Shown here: one piece after another, positions 1 to 12,689 of the stretch
Position numbering within the stretch: position 1 is the first letter of the stretch
How the letters are laid out: every line of letters begins with the position of its first letter
Origin: Sclerurus mexicanus
Lineage: Eukaryota > Chordata > Aves > Passeriformes > Furnariidae
Length of the DNA: 64,000 nt
Direction: 5' to 3'
Assembly (NCBI GenBank): GCA_013396755.1
Contig: VWZF01002261.1
Location: 2,503,087-2,567,086 of the forward strand
The notes under the pieces: model-generated
The model's input: only the letters and a program-made list of their open reading frames with translations
Databases searched by the model: none
What the model was told of the DNA's origin: nothing
Made by a program: the position numbers and the translations under genes

Positions 1-765
1 GTTGTTTTTTTTTTTTAATTATCATTACGAATTTTACCACAACATGAAAAGAGTGTCGCCATCCCTAAGCTGTGTCCGTTTTCTGAATAAATCGGCACAT
101 GAAGCTGCCCTGTGCGTGTGTCTGTTGCTTGGAGACTTTGGAACGCCTGCTCTAATTTCAGCCACGTTTGAAAGATGGGAGTGCCTGTCTGAAAAGTTAA
201 CAGATGGGTAAGGGAGGAGGATCTGGAATCTGCACTCTGCTGCAAGAAAAACAGGCATAAATTAGTCCTTGGCTGTTCCTTCTAGCAGTAGTAGGTGGCT
301 GGGCAATTGGTATATGCAGAATTCTTCACTAACCACTACATGAACAAGAAACAGGAGGAAAATTGTCTGATAGGGGAACTGGAAAAGAACTCTGGCTATT
401 GGATAGAGAGACTAATTCAGAGGACAAAAGTTAAAAGCTTGTTTTCTTACAGGTTTGCAACTTCAGCTTTTAACAGCACAGCTTCAGCTTACTATTTTAT
501 TTTTTAACGTTCCTTCTGTAATAGGCTTGTAAGTTTTATTTGTTTGCTCTTTTTTTTTGAACAAACAGTTCCCAACTGCCTCAGCATTGACTTCTCTATG
601 AACCATAGTTCGAAGATCTTGAGGTAGGTCTTGGTTTATGCACTGTGTTCTTTTCAGACCTGCTTATTCAAAACATCCTTTTCCCACATTTGAAAATTGC
701 ATATGTTAAATACTCCTCTGTAACAGCAGTCTCAGTCTTCAAACAGATCTGTTTTATAGGGAAAA
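1..765 (+). other. ORMDL1: Upstream part of the ORMDL1 locus (5'UTR intron, probable)
   Basis: There is no convincing coding sequence here. The stretch is AT-rich and ends in a plausible 3' splice site: a pyrimidine-rich run and TTTTATAG, with AG at 758-759, just six bases before the ORMDL1 start codon. It is therefore read as intron between a non-coding first exon (outside the window) and the first coding exon. In other vertebrates ORMDL1 shares a bidirectional promoter with PMS1, which would lie to the left of this window. That is expected from synteny and cannot be seen here. Confidence 0.5.
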
Positions 766-3700
766 ATGAATGTAGGAGTTGCCCACAGCGAGGTAAATCC
801 AAACACTCGTGTGATGAACAGTCGTGGAATGTGGCTGACATACGCGCTGGGAGTCGGCATGCTGCACATTGTCCTGCTCAGCATTCCCTTCTTTAGTGTC
901 CCCGTCGCCTGGACTTTAACAAATGTGATTCACAACCTGGTAAGTACCCTCTCCTGCAACAGAATTTGAAAAGTTGTTCATGTGGGTGCACTTTCAGTAG
1001 CAAGGGAAGAGGAAAACAGCCAGTCTGTGTGGATAATGAAATCCTGCTAGCCAGAACACCACCTCTGCTTGCCTTATCCACAGATGATTGGCTGTTTTGG
1101 GATGGAGGAGCGATACAGGATCACTTTGGATTTAAGCATGAAAGATGTGGAATATTCCTTTCATAGTTATGTATTCTTTTAAAAGGCATTTAATTAAGCT
1201 AAGAAGGTTGCAAATGTAAAGCCATCATGCCAACCAGCTTTTACAGTGTTCTGTTTATTATTAGAGAGCTGTGCTGAATCCATAAAAAAATCACATTTTT
1301 AATTCTTGAGTATTATCTACTGATTTTTCTATATAAATGTCAGTATGCCAAAATGTTTAATTTCAGCACCTTACCTCTTTTCTGGAACAGAAATATTTGT
1401 GTTCTGTTTCCTCTAGCTTTGATTTCTGGCCAAGCTTGGTAAATTGTAGCTCAGAATAACTTCAGCATGCAAGGTTGTCACTGTATGTGACCTAAGAGAA
1501 ATCTTTCTTGAAAGCAGGGGGGAAAACTGGGCTGCTTTGACCCAAGCCCTGAAACCATTTGTTATTCAGTGGATCATGATTTGCATGATGACTTTTGTAT
1601 GCAAAAGATTTTGGAAGCTGATGGCCTTAAGAATATTTCTGCTCCTCTCTCCAGGATGCTCTAATGTTGTTGTAATCACTTAAAGTAATACAACTGTGTA
1701 TATTGGTCCTCAATGCTTAGAGAAAAGAGGGCCATAATCCAGCAATTTACATCCTACTTGAGGTTTGCTAACTCAGCTTTCTAAGATTAACAGCAAAGAA
1801 GTCTTGACAAAAAGATGGATCCTTCCTCATTTAGGAAAATGTTAGTTCACTGTAAAGACTGAGAATGGATAATATGCTTTCGAATCAAGTAAAAATTTTT
1901 ATTTTTGCAGATAGGTTTAAAACTACTGGTGGAATTGTGTCATTAGAGCATTTTGTAAGTTGTCTGTGACAGCATCAGACATGTCTGACTTAAGAAGATT
2001 TTGGCAGAGACAAGTATTACTAAATATTTCCCCCATGCCTTACTGAATTCATTGCAAGTAGCTGCAATGGCAACAAGGTTCAGAGCATGCACTGGCAAGT
2101 AGTTTTGTAGTGGAATGCTAGAAGATGAGGATAAATTGCATTTTTGGATATTTCAGCATTTAAATGGAACTTCTTTTGGAAACAAATCCTTGAATGGTTT
2201 GACAAAAAAAAAAATCTTGTATTTCTACTAGTGGAAAACTCTTAGCTGACCTTGAAAGCATTTTTGGTGGTCCTTTCTGCAAGTACCAGCCTGAAATAAA
2301 GTGTGTAGTAAGCATTTGGATCTGTCCTAAAAGTCTCTTTTTGGTTATTAAAACTGAGACACTGCATATGTCATGAATCAGAAAAGTTAATTAAGCAAAT
2401 CAGTTGTCTTAAATTTATAGGCCTCTTGTCTGGAGGCTGTTCCAAAAAATAGGTGCAATGAGACATGAAGCGACTTGCTGGAATTTTTGCCTTCATGTGA
2501 TTTTTTTTTTTTTCCCTACATAAAACTTTCTATAAAAATTTTTATATGTGCATGAGAAGGAAAAGGAAGTCTTTCGTATTTTTGTGTTTTCTTATAGAGA
2601 CTCTTGCTTGGAGCTGGTGTGCTCTCTTTGATGGAAAACAAATGTTCTTTAAAACTGGAAGAGGGTATACTCCCCTATCTGAAACCAGCGGGCCCAAACT
2701 GATCTTTCAGAACAGACCACACATGGCATGATCCCATTAAACAGCATCAGTCACAAAGAAAGTCCAGAATGGTTAAGGAGAAGCAGCAAAGAGATAGACA
2801 GATGGGATTCAACAGATTGCTGTAGTCAGCTTCTAAGGATTTGAAGGTGGGGGGGGCTGAGAGAGCTTTCAGAAGGTCTTGTAATATTGCCGGTATTCTT
2901 AGGGAGATTTTTGCTTTGTGCAGACTCTACCTCATCACTCATTTAACAGTGTGTTAGGAAAGTGGTAATATAAATCGGCAGCCCTAAACTTGTTACAATG
3001 CTTGTTAAAATTATGGTGATTTCATGGAATTTTTGCCATCTAATGTAGAAGACAAGGGAGTGGATCAGATGTCACACAGACTTTGGCTTCAACTCTGACT
3101 GTGCCATTGACTGCACGGTCTGGGGAAAATCACTTCTTGTCTCTCCTTGCTCTTTGATAATTTGCTGTTACAGGCCAGCAGCTTTTCTGGATGGGAATTC
3201 ACTCACACTCTTTTACAATGCATTGAACAATGTAACAGTTATAAAAAAATACAGCTAAAACCTTTTTATTTTCCCCAGGGAATGTATGTGTTTTTGCATG
3301 CAGTAAAGGGAACTCCTTTTGAAACACCTGATCAGGGGAAAGCTAGGCTACTAACACACTGGGAGCAACTGGATTATGGAGTACAGTTCACATCTTCAAG
3401 AAAGTTCTTCACAATCTCTCCTATAATTCTGTGAGTTCAAAACTGTATTGTGGATCAATTGAATCATAAAACCATGATTTCAAAAGTGGCAACGTAATGG
3501 GTTGTAATTTACATTCTAAAAGCCTTTTCTCTTTTTTTGCTTGCTTGTTTGTTTGTTTATTTCTACATCACAGAGGTAGGGAGTACAAATTTATAGGCCA
3601 TGCAATCAACAGTCTTTCTTCCTGCTGCTTTTGACACTCCATATGTTGAAGTCGAAGTTTGTAAACAGTTATTAATGGGGCAGGTTTTAAAGATCAGAAA

Positions 3701-5045
3701 CCTTGTGAGAAAAACTTAGCATTAACTCTTGAAGTTCTTTAGGAGATTGTGAAGGCATAAATATTGAAAATCTAAACTAATTGCCTTTGTGACAGCATTT
3801 ATTAACCATTTTGCAATTTCTGAGTTTGGTTGAGTGTGTCAGTCCTCATTGAATGGGGTCCAGTGTTGGTTTGGCTTTGTACATATTGTCTTCTGTTTAC
3901 ACTAGTTCTGTAAATGGCTTAGAAATCCTGTCTGTTGACAAAACTAGGGTTGTGTAACTAAAGGAAATCAGATATGTATTAAATATCCGGCTCTAAAAGT
4001 CTTTCTGTTTTTCCCTGAAGAACGTTGTCCAGTTGCATGGCAGAGTGAGGGGGAAGGGATGATGCTGCATCATGTTTAGAAAGTGGGCCCATGAAGGATA
4101 GAAACTGAAAAAATACATTTAGCTCCTCAGAAAAAAATGTCTTTTCCCAAAGATAGTTCTCCGCTTTGCAGTATTCATAACACTAGTGCATGGTTCTCTT
4201 GATGCACTAAAGTATACAAGTATAACTGAATACACATCTCTGTTTTGCTGGGGAAAAGAAACACAACAAACAAACCCTAACAATCTGCCTCATGTCTGTG
4301 ATGAGTTTTTTGCAAAGAACAGGATTATGGCTTAAAACATAAAGAAGGTGGTAGTGAATTGGATTTTCTGAGGCACATTTCCTTACTGTAGATGAACAGG
4401 ATTGTGATCTATCTTTAAAGAAAAGTGTGCTGGAAACGTCTACCAGATGGGAGCACTTTAAAATCATGTCAGTAAGAGATGTACTCAGCATAAATCATTT
4501 TAGCATTGAAAAATGTTTCAAATGCTTTATCACTGAGTTTGCTAGGGTAGCAGAACTGCAAGCATTTTGGTAGCAGATCTTAACACTATTTAAAAGCTAT
4601 ATTGTAAATCAGGCTTGTAGCTGCAGAAGTCAGACTCCAGCTCAGAGGGGTGGGAGCAGGTGCCAGAGGGAAAATGCTATCAGTGAATTGTTTTTTAACA
4701 CCTTGAGAAGTATGGGGAGAAGAGACTCAGACCATCATTTTGCTGCAGATATTCTAGAACTTCAGGTGAGATATCTAATACAGGAATAGATCAGTTGTTA
4801 ACAAGTAAAATCTTACTGATTACTAAAGCACTTTTTTCAGCTGTGCTTTGTTTGTTTATTTTTTAGACCAGGGTGCCATCAGCTAAGCTTTCTCCCTTTT
4901 CTCCTGCAGGTACTTCCTGACGAGTTTCTACACCAAGTATGACCCGACACACTTTATCCTCAACACAGCCTCTCTGCTGACCGTGCTTATCCCCAAGCTG
5001 CCACAGCTGCATGGCGTTCGGATCTTTGGCATCAATAAGTACTAA
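766..5045 (+). CDS. ORMDL1: ORMDL sphingolipid biosynthesis regulator 1
   Basis: Three coding exons: 766-939 (58 codons, donor GTAAGT), 3279-3430 (acceptor CCCCAG, donor GTGAGT) and 4910-5045 (acceptor CTGCAG, stop TAA). They join in frame to a 153-residue protein, the same length as human ORMDL1. It begins MNVGVAHSEVNPNTRVMNSR and ends HGVRIFGINKY, both near-invariant in the family. ORMDL proteins are small ER membrane proteins that bind serine palmitoyltransferase and damp sphingolipid synthesis when ceramide is high. Hydrophobic segments lie at about residues 23-43, 46-68, 100-118 and 124-140, fitting the four-helix fold. The start sits six bases after a splice acceptor, so the 5'UTR is mostly on an upstream exon. 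Intron 1 is about 2.3 kb and intron 2 about 1.5 kb. ORMDL2 and ORMDL3 are close paralogs; the neighbours OSGEPL1 and ASNSD1 fix this copy as ORMDL1. Confidence 0.96.
3078..3160 (-). repeat. Possible MIR-like ancient SINE fragment in ORMDL1 intron 1
   Basis: The stretch reads like the complement of a MIR core: a 'tctgactgtgccattgac' segment is followed by 'ggggaaaatcacttcttgtc' and a pyrimidine-rich tail. The match is by eye and diverged, so the family is tentative. Confidence 0.3.
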
Positions 5046-6365
5046 GGAGAAGGTTTGACACTGGCCACCTCTGACATGGCTCCTGCTGCTCCCTGGGTGA
5101 AGGAAACGAGTAGTCTGCTGTGCCCAGTATCTCATCGTAGTCAATGAGAGATGCTTTTACATCTGAGATACAATTCCTGCTTCCCGCAGCATTGTCTGGG
5201 ATGAAAGTAGAGTTTCTAAGAAGATGCCTTCAAATACTTAAATGTGAATTGGAAAGCTGTAGAAGAAAGATCTCCATGAAGAACTGGGCAGGCCCAGCTC
5301 TAAAGTCTAATTGCCACTAAGACTGTACGTACAGCTGATGCAAGTGACTTGTAAGGGAAGGTCCAAGTAACAGGTGAAATGGAGAGCAGTCTTTCACAAA
5401 TACCCATCATCCATAATGCAGATGGTAATTTTACATATAAATCCAGGATCCTCAATGCCAGGGACTGGTGAGGTCGCATTCTTAGGTTAAGTGAAAGTAG
5501 CTAGTTCCTGCTGTATGGATTGTAGGTGATTGTGCTTGTTATTGCATTGTAAGTTTGTCTCACAGTAAGTACTGTGACAGTGAGCATAAACTGATGGTGT
5601 CATTCCTGCCTTCTCTGTTCTTGTGATTTTAATTTTTTTGCCACAACAACTGAAGAAAGTCCTTAGCTGCCAGCTCAGGGGATTTCCACATCAGCTTGGA
5701 CCCTTGGTTTCTGTACGCTTTTGAAAGTTGCCGCTGTTGTGTTTCTTTCATTTTGCTTACCAGGACACTGACTTTTCTATGTGTAAATGGGACATCCTGA
5801 AAAATTGGAATTTCTTTTTAGGTGTGGCTTTTTGACTATTTTCTCTGATAACTGGCTGATGGGGCCAGTACTGACAGTAGCTGAGGGGTGGGCCTGTGGT
5901 GGGGGCAGGAAAGGGTTGCTGATGTCAGGAGAAGCAGCTCTTACAGCTGTGTCTGAACACATTAAGGGAAACTGGGTGGGTTGTAAGGATAGAAGCTGAA
6001 CTAGAAGTAGGTGAGTAGGCAAATCACATGGACTAACTATGCTTTTGCAGAAAAAGGTATAGATAACTTGCATGTCTTGGAACTGTGAAGGAATGCTGTG
6101 TTTTAGGGGTACTGGGTAGTACGGGGTGTTCTTGTACATAATCAGCTCTGGGATTAGAGTGAAGGAGGTACATCTACAGCTCTGAGCACTTACTTTTCTG
6201 TCTTGGAAAAAGGATGAATTTTGAAGTCTGCTGTATGTCTGTCAGCCAAAACGGGTTCAGATTTAACAGGAGACTCCATGTAAGACTTGATTTACATTTC
6301 GGTTGCAGTGACAACCAGTGAGCTGGAAAAAAAAAAATCTAAAAAATAATAAAAAGACAAGCCCA
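5046..6365 (+). other. ORMDL1: ORMDL1 3'UTR
   Basis: This is non-coding sequence after the ORMDL1 stop, running to the first clear AATAAA signal. Small open frames here have no family resemblance. The length of about 1.3 kb is an inference from the polyadenylation signal position. Confidence 0.6.
6348..6353 (+). terminator. ORMDL1: Polyadenylation signal AATAAA, ORMDL1
   Basis: An AATAAA hexamer sits in an A-rich run about 1.3 kb after the ORMDL1 stop and about 435 bases before the OSGEPL1 start codon. It is the obvious place for the ORMDL1 transcript to end before the next promoter. Cleavage position is not verifiable from sequence. Confidence 0.5.
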
Positions 6366-6509
6366 CAGTTGCGTACTTCTTTTCTTCCTAAGGTAATTTC
6401 CTGGCTTTTTCCTTTATCGGTAAAGGTAGAAATGGCAGTGAGTTATGAATTTTCTTCATCATCTCAGTAACTGGTTCTTTGTTTGTGCAGGACGAGGTCA
6501 CTTGTGCGT

Positions 6510-6965
6510 AGGCGGCGGCTGTGAAAGTGCCTGCCCTGGGCACATTTAGGACAGGGACCGAGGGTGGGTCCCGGGGCGGGGACAAAGGCCGGGAAAGGAG
6601 GAATTCCGGTCGGCGGCTGCGCCTGCCCGGGCAGCGCCGCCCCCGGGGAGGGCGGGGACGGCGACAGGTCGCGATAGGGGACAGTGCGGGCGCGGCTTCA
6701 GAAGCGCTCCCACGCCCTGGGAGCGCACAGGCGGTGACAGTGGACTGCGCAGTTCTCTCGCAGTGAACCCCAGGGAGCCTTGCAGCAATGAGCAGCAGTG
6801 CCGGGAGGCTGTGGCGCTGCGCTGTGCGCGGCCGGGCGGCGTGGCGGGGCGGCGCGCCGGGCCCCCGGCTGGTGCTGGGCATAGAGACGAGCTGCGACGA
6901 CACGGGCGCTGCTGTCGTGGATGATGCTGGCTGCGTCCTGGGGGAGGGGCTGCACTCGCAGAAGG
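6510..6965 (+). promoter_or_regulatory. OSGEPL1: CpG island covering the OSGEPL1 promoter and exon 1
   Basis: GC and CpG content rise sharply against AT-rich flanks, with GGGCGG-type and CCGCCC-type Sp1 motifs around 6570-6680. The island spans the OSGEPL1 start codon at 6788 and the first coding exon. No TATA box is apparent. A housekeeping, CpG-type promoter is the natural reading. Confidence 0.75.
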
Positions 6966-9900
6966 AAGTCCATTTACAGTAAGAATAGGCTGCTCTGAAG
7001 GCTTTGGCCTTAGAAGCTCTTCTGTTGTTATTACTTGCAGTACAACCCATGTAAGTCTTCCCTGCCCCGTAAAAATGGGGGTAGGTGGGGAAACTTACCC
7101 CTTGGGCCACAATACATGCTGCTGGAGGTGGTACTAAGGGGGAGGAAAGAAATGCTGTGCATGTCACGAGTTTCCTCCAGTATTTTCTTTCAGAAAGGGA
7201 CAGATTACTTCTCTAGCTTGAATAAAAGATGAAGTCATTGTTACTGTTAAAACCACCAAATGTCTCAATGTTTTTAAGCTTTGGTGGCTAAGAATGTGAA
7301 CTAACAAGTGAAGAGTTGTGAATATTACATTACAGACATTGTTTTGGAACAGTGTTAAGAAGTATCTGTACCAAAAAAGGACTACATCCTCTTCTCACCT
7401 CCCAGTGATAATTATGCTCTCTTCAGTGCCCTTTACAATAAACAAGGCGTTTGAGAATGCGCTAAGAAAACAGGCAGGATATGGCAAGGTTAAGGGGTGC
7501 CTGAAAACTATTTTTATGCCATTCTATCTGTTATGAAATACCAATATATTTTAATTCTTTGGTTTACCAGAACAGGTGGAATAATTCCTGTGGTGGCACA
7601 GCAACTTCACAGAGAAAACATCGAGCAAGTGGTAGAAGAGGCACTCCGAGCCAGTGGCGTCTCTGTAGCTGAGCTTGCAGCTGTTGCAACTACAGTGAAA
7701 CCCGGACTTGCTCTGAGCCTTGGAGTGGGGCTGCAGTACAGCCTGAGCCTGGTGAGCAGGCACCAGAAGCCCTTCATACCCATCCATCACATGGAGGCTC
7801 ACGCACTGACTGTCAGGCTCACACATCACCTGGAATTTCCCTTCTTAGTTCTTTTACTCTCTGGAGGCCACTGTATCTTGGCAGTAGCACAAGGAGTTTC
7901 AGATTTCCTCCTGCTTGGACAGTCCATAGATATTGCACCAGGTGACATGCTGGATAAGGTAATATTTCCTTACATAAGTGAACCTAGTCTTTTCTTCTTT
8001 CCATTGCCTTTATACTACAGAATGGTAGTATTAGCATCCCAAGGACAGTAATTCAGTGTAGTATGAGCTTTACATAACAGGGCTTTCTATTTTGAAATAC
8101 CATATATTTAAAACAAAAGAATCTGTTAAAAACGTGCACTTAACATCAATTTTAACATATGTAAATTAATTATATTTTTAGTAAATAGGCAGCCTAACAA
8201 CTGGTGTTGGAAGTTTCATTGACACTGATTATACAAACAAGTGTGAATTTGAGATGATTGACAGTGCCATTTTAAAGCATGCTGTCAGGTTTAAAACAAC
8301 ACATATTAAAACATTTCTTACTAATTTTATTGCTTAGTTTGAAAAGTCAGTACAGTTTGTAAAAGTGGGTACTTATGGTTTTATTCCTAAACAGTTTTGA
8401 AACAGTATTTGTGCATATTAAGGAAAAAACTGGGGGAGGCTGTGGAGCCAGAAAGGGGATTTTAGAAAGTTGAAACCAACTTTGTTCCTGTGTATCTGGT
8501 AATACAGTATGGCAGTTTGTGTGTGTTTCCTATAGCTTAAAAATAGAGTAACTAGTGTTGCCTGCAAAATTTGTTGACCCTCATGTTTGCCCAAATTGTT
8601 CTAGAATTGCATTTCTAAATACTCCAGGAAAAAAAAAATCCAGCTGATGTTATGTCTTACCCTTACTGTGCCCTGTTTGGGTTTCGTGGTGATGCTGTTA
8701 CAGGAGGAATTGATTCCATGTCTGATGTTTATTATCTCCTTAGGTGGCAAGAAGACTGTCTTTAAGAAAGCACCCAGAGTGCCACAGCATGGCTGGGGGG
8801 AAGGCAATAGAGCACTTGGCTCAGACTGGGGACAGGGAACAGCTCGTGTTCCAACTGCCCATGAAACAGTATCGGAACTGCAACTTCTCTTTCTCTGGAC
8901 TTCTGAACCTTGTCAATAATGCCATTGCACAAAAAGAAAAAGAAGAAGGTATCTCTTAAACAGTCAGATATAAACCATGCTTTTGATGACCCGTACTAAG
9001 GAAAAGCCCTTTGATGGTACATTTCTGTAGGTGTTCAGGAAGGGCAGATCCTCTCCTGTGCTAAGGACGTTGCTGCGGCCGTACAGCACGCGGTGACTGT
9101 TCACATCATGCAGCGCACGTATCGGGCCATGCTGTTCTGCACGAAACACAGCATCCTGCCATCCAAAAATGCAACCTTGGTGGGTATGCTTCTTTTTCCT
9201 TTTTATATTTGACTATATAAGATCCTTTGAAGATGCAGATGCACGTTGTACTTTCTACCTTGACAGGTGAGGAAGATGTCAGTATTTATTACATTGTTAA
9301 AATACCAGGATTGACGTACTAGTGATATAAATATTTACAATGAAGTCTTTCATAGTTGGGTTTAAGCTAGAATTTCTTACCATCTAATTTAACCTCCCAA
9401 AAGCCACATAATTGGAGCTCCTGCTCCCCAGCACTTGATGGCTGTTGTAGTTTCGGTGGAACCACAGACTGGTTTGGGTTGGAAGGGACCTTAAAGATCA
9501 TCTTGTTCTGACCCTCCTGCTATGGGCAGGGACACCTTCCATTACACTGACATGGTTTTATTCAGGAATGTCTTTTAGCAAAATAAGCTCACTTAGCATT
9601 CTCTTTTTGATACGTTTTTATCTTCAAATGCATTATTTGTTGCTATCTTCAGAACCGATAACCTGTTTTTAAACAGGATGCTTAGCTGAGTGTGACCCAT
9701 CAGTACTTAATGCCTTTTTTTCTTTGTGACACGGCTGTCAGGTTGTATCAGGAGGAGTTGCAAGTAATCAGTATATCCGAAAATGTTTACAGAATTTGGC
9801 AGATGCAAATGACTTTGCTTTACTGTGTCCTCCTCCAAGACTGTGCACTGATAACGGTGTTATGATTGCATGGTAAGAGTTGTTTCTCCTTGCAATGTGC

Positions 9901-11262
9901 TTCTATAATGTTCTTTGAAAGTTAACATCAGAGTCAAGAACTTCTGTTCGTGGTCGACTGAACCACGTGCTGTATTCAGAGAGTTATGACATATATTTTT
10001 ATGTAATTCCTTTCTTGCTCAGGAATGGTATTGAAAGGTTACGTGCAGGGCTTGGTGTTCTCCACAGTCCCGATGGCATCCGCTACGAACCAAAGTAAGT
10101 GACTGTTCCTTCACAGTCTGTGCCCTCACTATTCACTGTGCTCACCAAAGGGGAAGCAGGTTACAGAGGCTGATGAGAAGTGCCTGTGCAGCACACGTAA
10201 AAGTTACTTTTCAAGGCAGTTGTGAAATACAAATGATCATGGCTGGCATTTATGTTTGGTTTGGCTCAGAGAGTTAAACAGCTATACATTGTAACAGTAC
10301 TTTGTGTTTTCCTCCTACCACTGTGGTACAGGAAAACTGGAGCCCTTTAAGCTGCAATACTCCCTTAGCTTCTCAGTCACCATAGGCATGAATCAACATG
10401 CTCCAAGTCCGACTGTGTATTTGTAATGAGCAATCAATTAAAAAAAGAATTTAACTTATATCATCTGATAGTAGTTGTTTTTTTTAATGATAATACTGAT
10501 TTTTTTTAATGACTAGTTAGGTAACACTTGTTCTATGGATTTAAACAGATCTTAGGCTTAAGGCCAAACAGAATTCTAACATTTCAAAAGTATCAGCTGA
10601 TCTTAAACTTGGGATTTCTTTTCAGGTTTTTTCCATTTTCAGGAAAACAGACTTGGATGGTCTCAATACAAAAAAAAAAGTATTAAAATTTTCACATGAA
10701 AAATTGTAAAATATTCTTCAAAAATAACTTGCTGTATACATTTTAGTGAATAAAACACTAAGTTTTGCTTGCTGTAGACAATACATTTTTTAAGATTATC
10801 ATAGAAAGAGCCACCTATATATCTCTAGTGTGTTTTGCATTCATCAGTTGTGTGTAAATGCAGTTTAGCTGCAAAACAACTAAAATTAGAATCTAAAGAA
10901 AACAACGTCCCCAAAAGATGGCTCTGAAATCACAGCTGTGTTTCCTGAGTTTGGAATTGCTACAAATACAAAATTTCCTCTGTGTGAAGATGTTTCTAAG
11001 TACAGCTTCAGACAGACCATTTCAATGGTCACACAGTCTTATAGGGCAGGGAAGGGGCAGAAATACTGTGACTCCCATGCTAATTGTTAAAAAGGTTTGT
11101 GAAGCTGTACATCCGGGTGAGAGGGCAATAATGTTATTTATTTTTAACAAATACACACTTTTATTTTCTAGAGCTCCCCTTGGAATTGATATTTCAAAAA
11201 GAGTTGAAGAAGATTCCATCAAGGTGCCAAAATTGAAACAGATGCGATGGTTGGCATCTTAA
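6788..11262 (+). CDS. OSGEPL1: Mitochondrial tRNA N6-adenosine threonylcarbamoyltransferase (OSGEPL1)
   Basis: Seven coding exons: 6788-6978, 7571-7958, 8744-8948, 9031-9179, 9742-9872, 10023-10094 and 11172-11262. All introns are GT-AG and the frame is kept, giving about 408 residues (human 414). The protein is a Kae1/TsaD/Qri7 family enzyme that transfers threonylcarbamoyl to A37 of ANN-decoding mitochondrial tRNAs. Visible marks are an arginine/tryptophan-rich, acid-free N-terminus (residues 1-27) suited to mitochondrial import, LGIETSCDDTGAA near residue 30, the metal-binding HMEAH motif at residues 137-141, LSGGHC shortly after, SGGVASN, and CTDNGVMIAW with the metal-ligand Asp at about residue 348. 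The exon 4 donor is taken as GTGGGT at 9180, because the nearby GTATGC would break the frame. A CR1 fragment sits in intron 4. Confidence 0.96.
9462..9555 (-). repeat. CR1 LINE 3'-end fragment (OSGEPL1 intron 4)
   Basis: The segment contains 'ggtttgggttggaagggacc' followed by 'ttaaagatcatc' and 'gggcagggacaccttcc'. This is the complement of the typical avian CR1 3' end, so the element points to the minus strand. It is truncated and lies entirely in intron. Confidence 0.85.
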
Positions 11263-12689
11263 AAAGTAAATTAGTAAATGCAAATATAAGTTTTTCAAAA
11301 ACTGTTTCAGTGTTATGTTTACTTGACAGTACTTGGGTTACCAGTGTTGAAAATCACCTGTCAGAGAAACAAATGCTGTGTCTATCACAAAAGTTACTCC
11401 AGTTGCTATTCCACAACTGAGTCTTCTCAGTATTAAAACAACCAAAAAGAAAAGCACACTTTCTAATAAATACAAACTTACACAAAGGAAAATACCTCCA
11501 TTGTTTACACTTTGTAACTTAAAATATAGTTTATATATTTATATATAATTTATCCATATAATAGAATTCATATAAAGTTTTTAGTTGAATCTATATGTTA
11601 AAAAAATCCTAACTTCCATGATTGAAAAGTTACAGAGAGAAAACAGGTGAGAGCAGAGATTCTCTTCAAGAGATCTCAATGTGTTTGCTGTGCCCCTGCA
11701 ACTGAATTCCAGCAGTAACTTAATTTTTTCTCTTGCTGGTGTAAGAAGCCTGTTCTTCCTTACACAAAGTTAAAACTTTGAGGTATAGAGATAGTGCCTT
11801 TTGATTTTCTTCTTTTTTTCAATAAAGAAGTTCCGTAATCACAATCCTTCCTTATACAGTTAGAATGACAAGCTAACCCAAGCTTCTCTTCAGAGGAAGT
11901 CCATTCATATTTCCATTTCAACCCCATGTTTGCATCCACATACTGACCCAGAGTGTATTTTTTTTTTTTGTCCAAGGGACTTTTTTTTTCATTTGTTTAA
12001 CAGAGCTAAAACTAAAAGGAGAGACAAGCAAGCTAAGGAGTCAATGAGGGAGCTTCCCAGTTTCTCTGGGAGCACAGGGAGCCCCAGGCTGGGAACTGCC
12101 AACCAAACCATCCCAGCAGAACTGGCCGAGGACAGGAAGGCTGTACAGGATGGCCCCAGAACACCCACAGGGGGTGTGATGTCTGTTTTCTGATGTCTGA
12201 TGAAAAGGCAAACATGGTACCTGGAGGGCAGATCTCCCAAGAGGTGACAAGGCCGCACACCCTCAGCTCTTCTTGGCTCCGGCAACCCAGGCAGGCTCCT
12301 CACTGTGCTCTCCCTTCCAGAACCATAACCCAAACCCTCTCCTAAAGCGCAGCTGCAGGGTCCTGTTCAACCACACAGGAAAATCTGCTGGACTGAAGTC
12401 AGTATATGTGACAGCTTAGACAGATTCAGTATGCTTTTTGCAACACTGACATCAGTCAGGAAGAGTGGGAAAGCCAACTTCTGGCTATTCTCTCTTTCTC
12501 AAAGTCCAGTATTCTCTTCCCCCCAAGGATGCATTCATAGTGAGTCTCTAATAAAAGTACACATCCACATGTATTACCTTAATGATTAATAATGTCCAAG
12601 TGTGTAAAAAAACCCAGACCAAACATTCTAAGCCACTCCAAAGATTTACTGAATTTGCATGTAGAAAAAACACATTTCAAGTTGTAGCT
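11263..12689. other. Convergent 3' region between OSGEPL1 (+) and ASNSD1 (-)
   Basis: This interval of about 1.4 kb separates two convergent stop codons and should hold both 3'UTRs. I read no coding exon, repeat or RNA gene here. On the minus strand neither AATAAA nor ATTAAA occurs in the interval. The nearest minus-strand AATAAA copies are at 11160-11165 and 11137-11142, inside the last intron of OSGEPL1. In mammals ANKAR lies at this junction, but nothing resembling it is visible. Confidence 0.6.
11465..11470 (+). terminator. OSGEPL1: Polyadenylation signal AATAAA, OSGEPL1 (probable)
   Basis: First canonical AATAAA after the OSGEPL1 stop codon (about 200 bases downstream). Another AATAAA occurs near 11820. 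Use of either is inferred. Confidence 0.45.

Noticed and set aside
6388..7167. 259-codon minus-strand open frame
   Set aside because: It is antisense to the OSGEPL1 CpG island and first exon; the long frame comes from GC-rich, stop-poor sequence, with low-complexity Pro/Ala/Arg and no family match.
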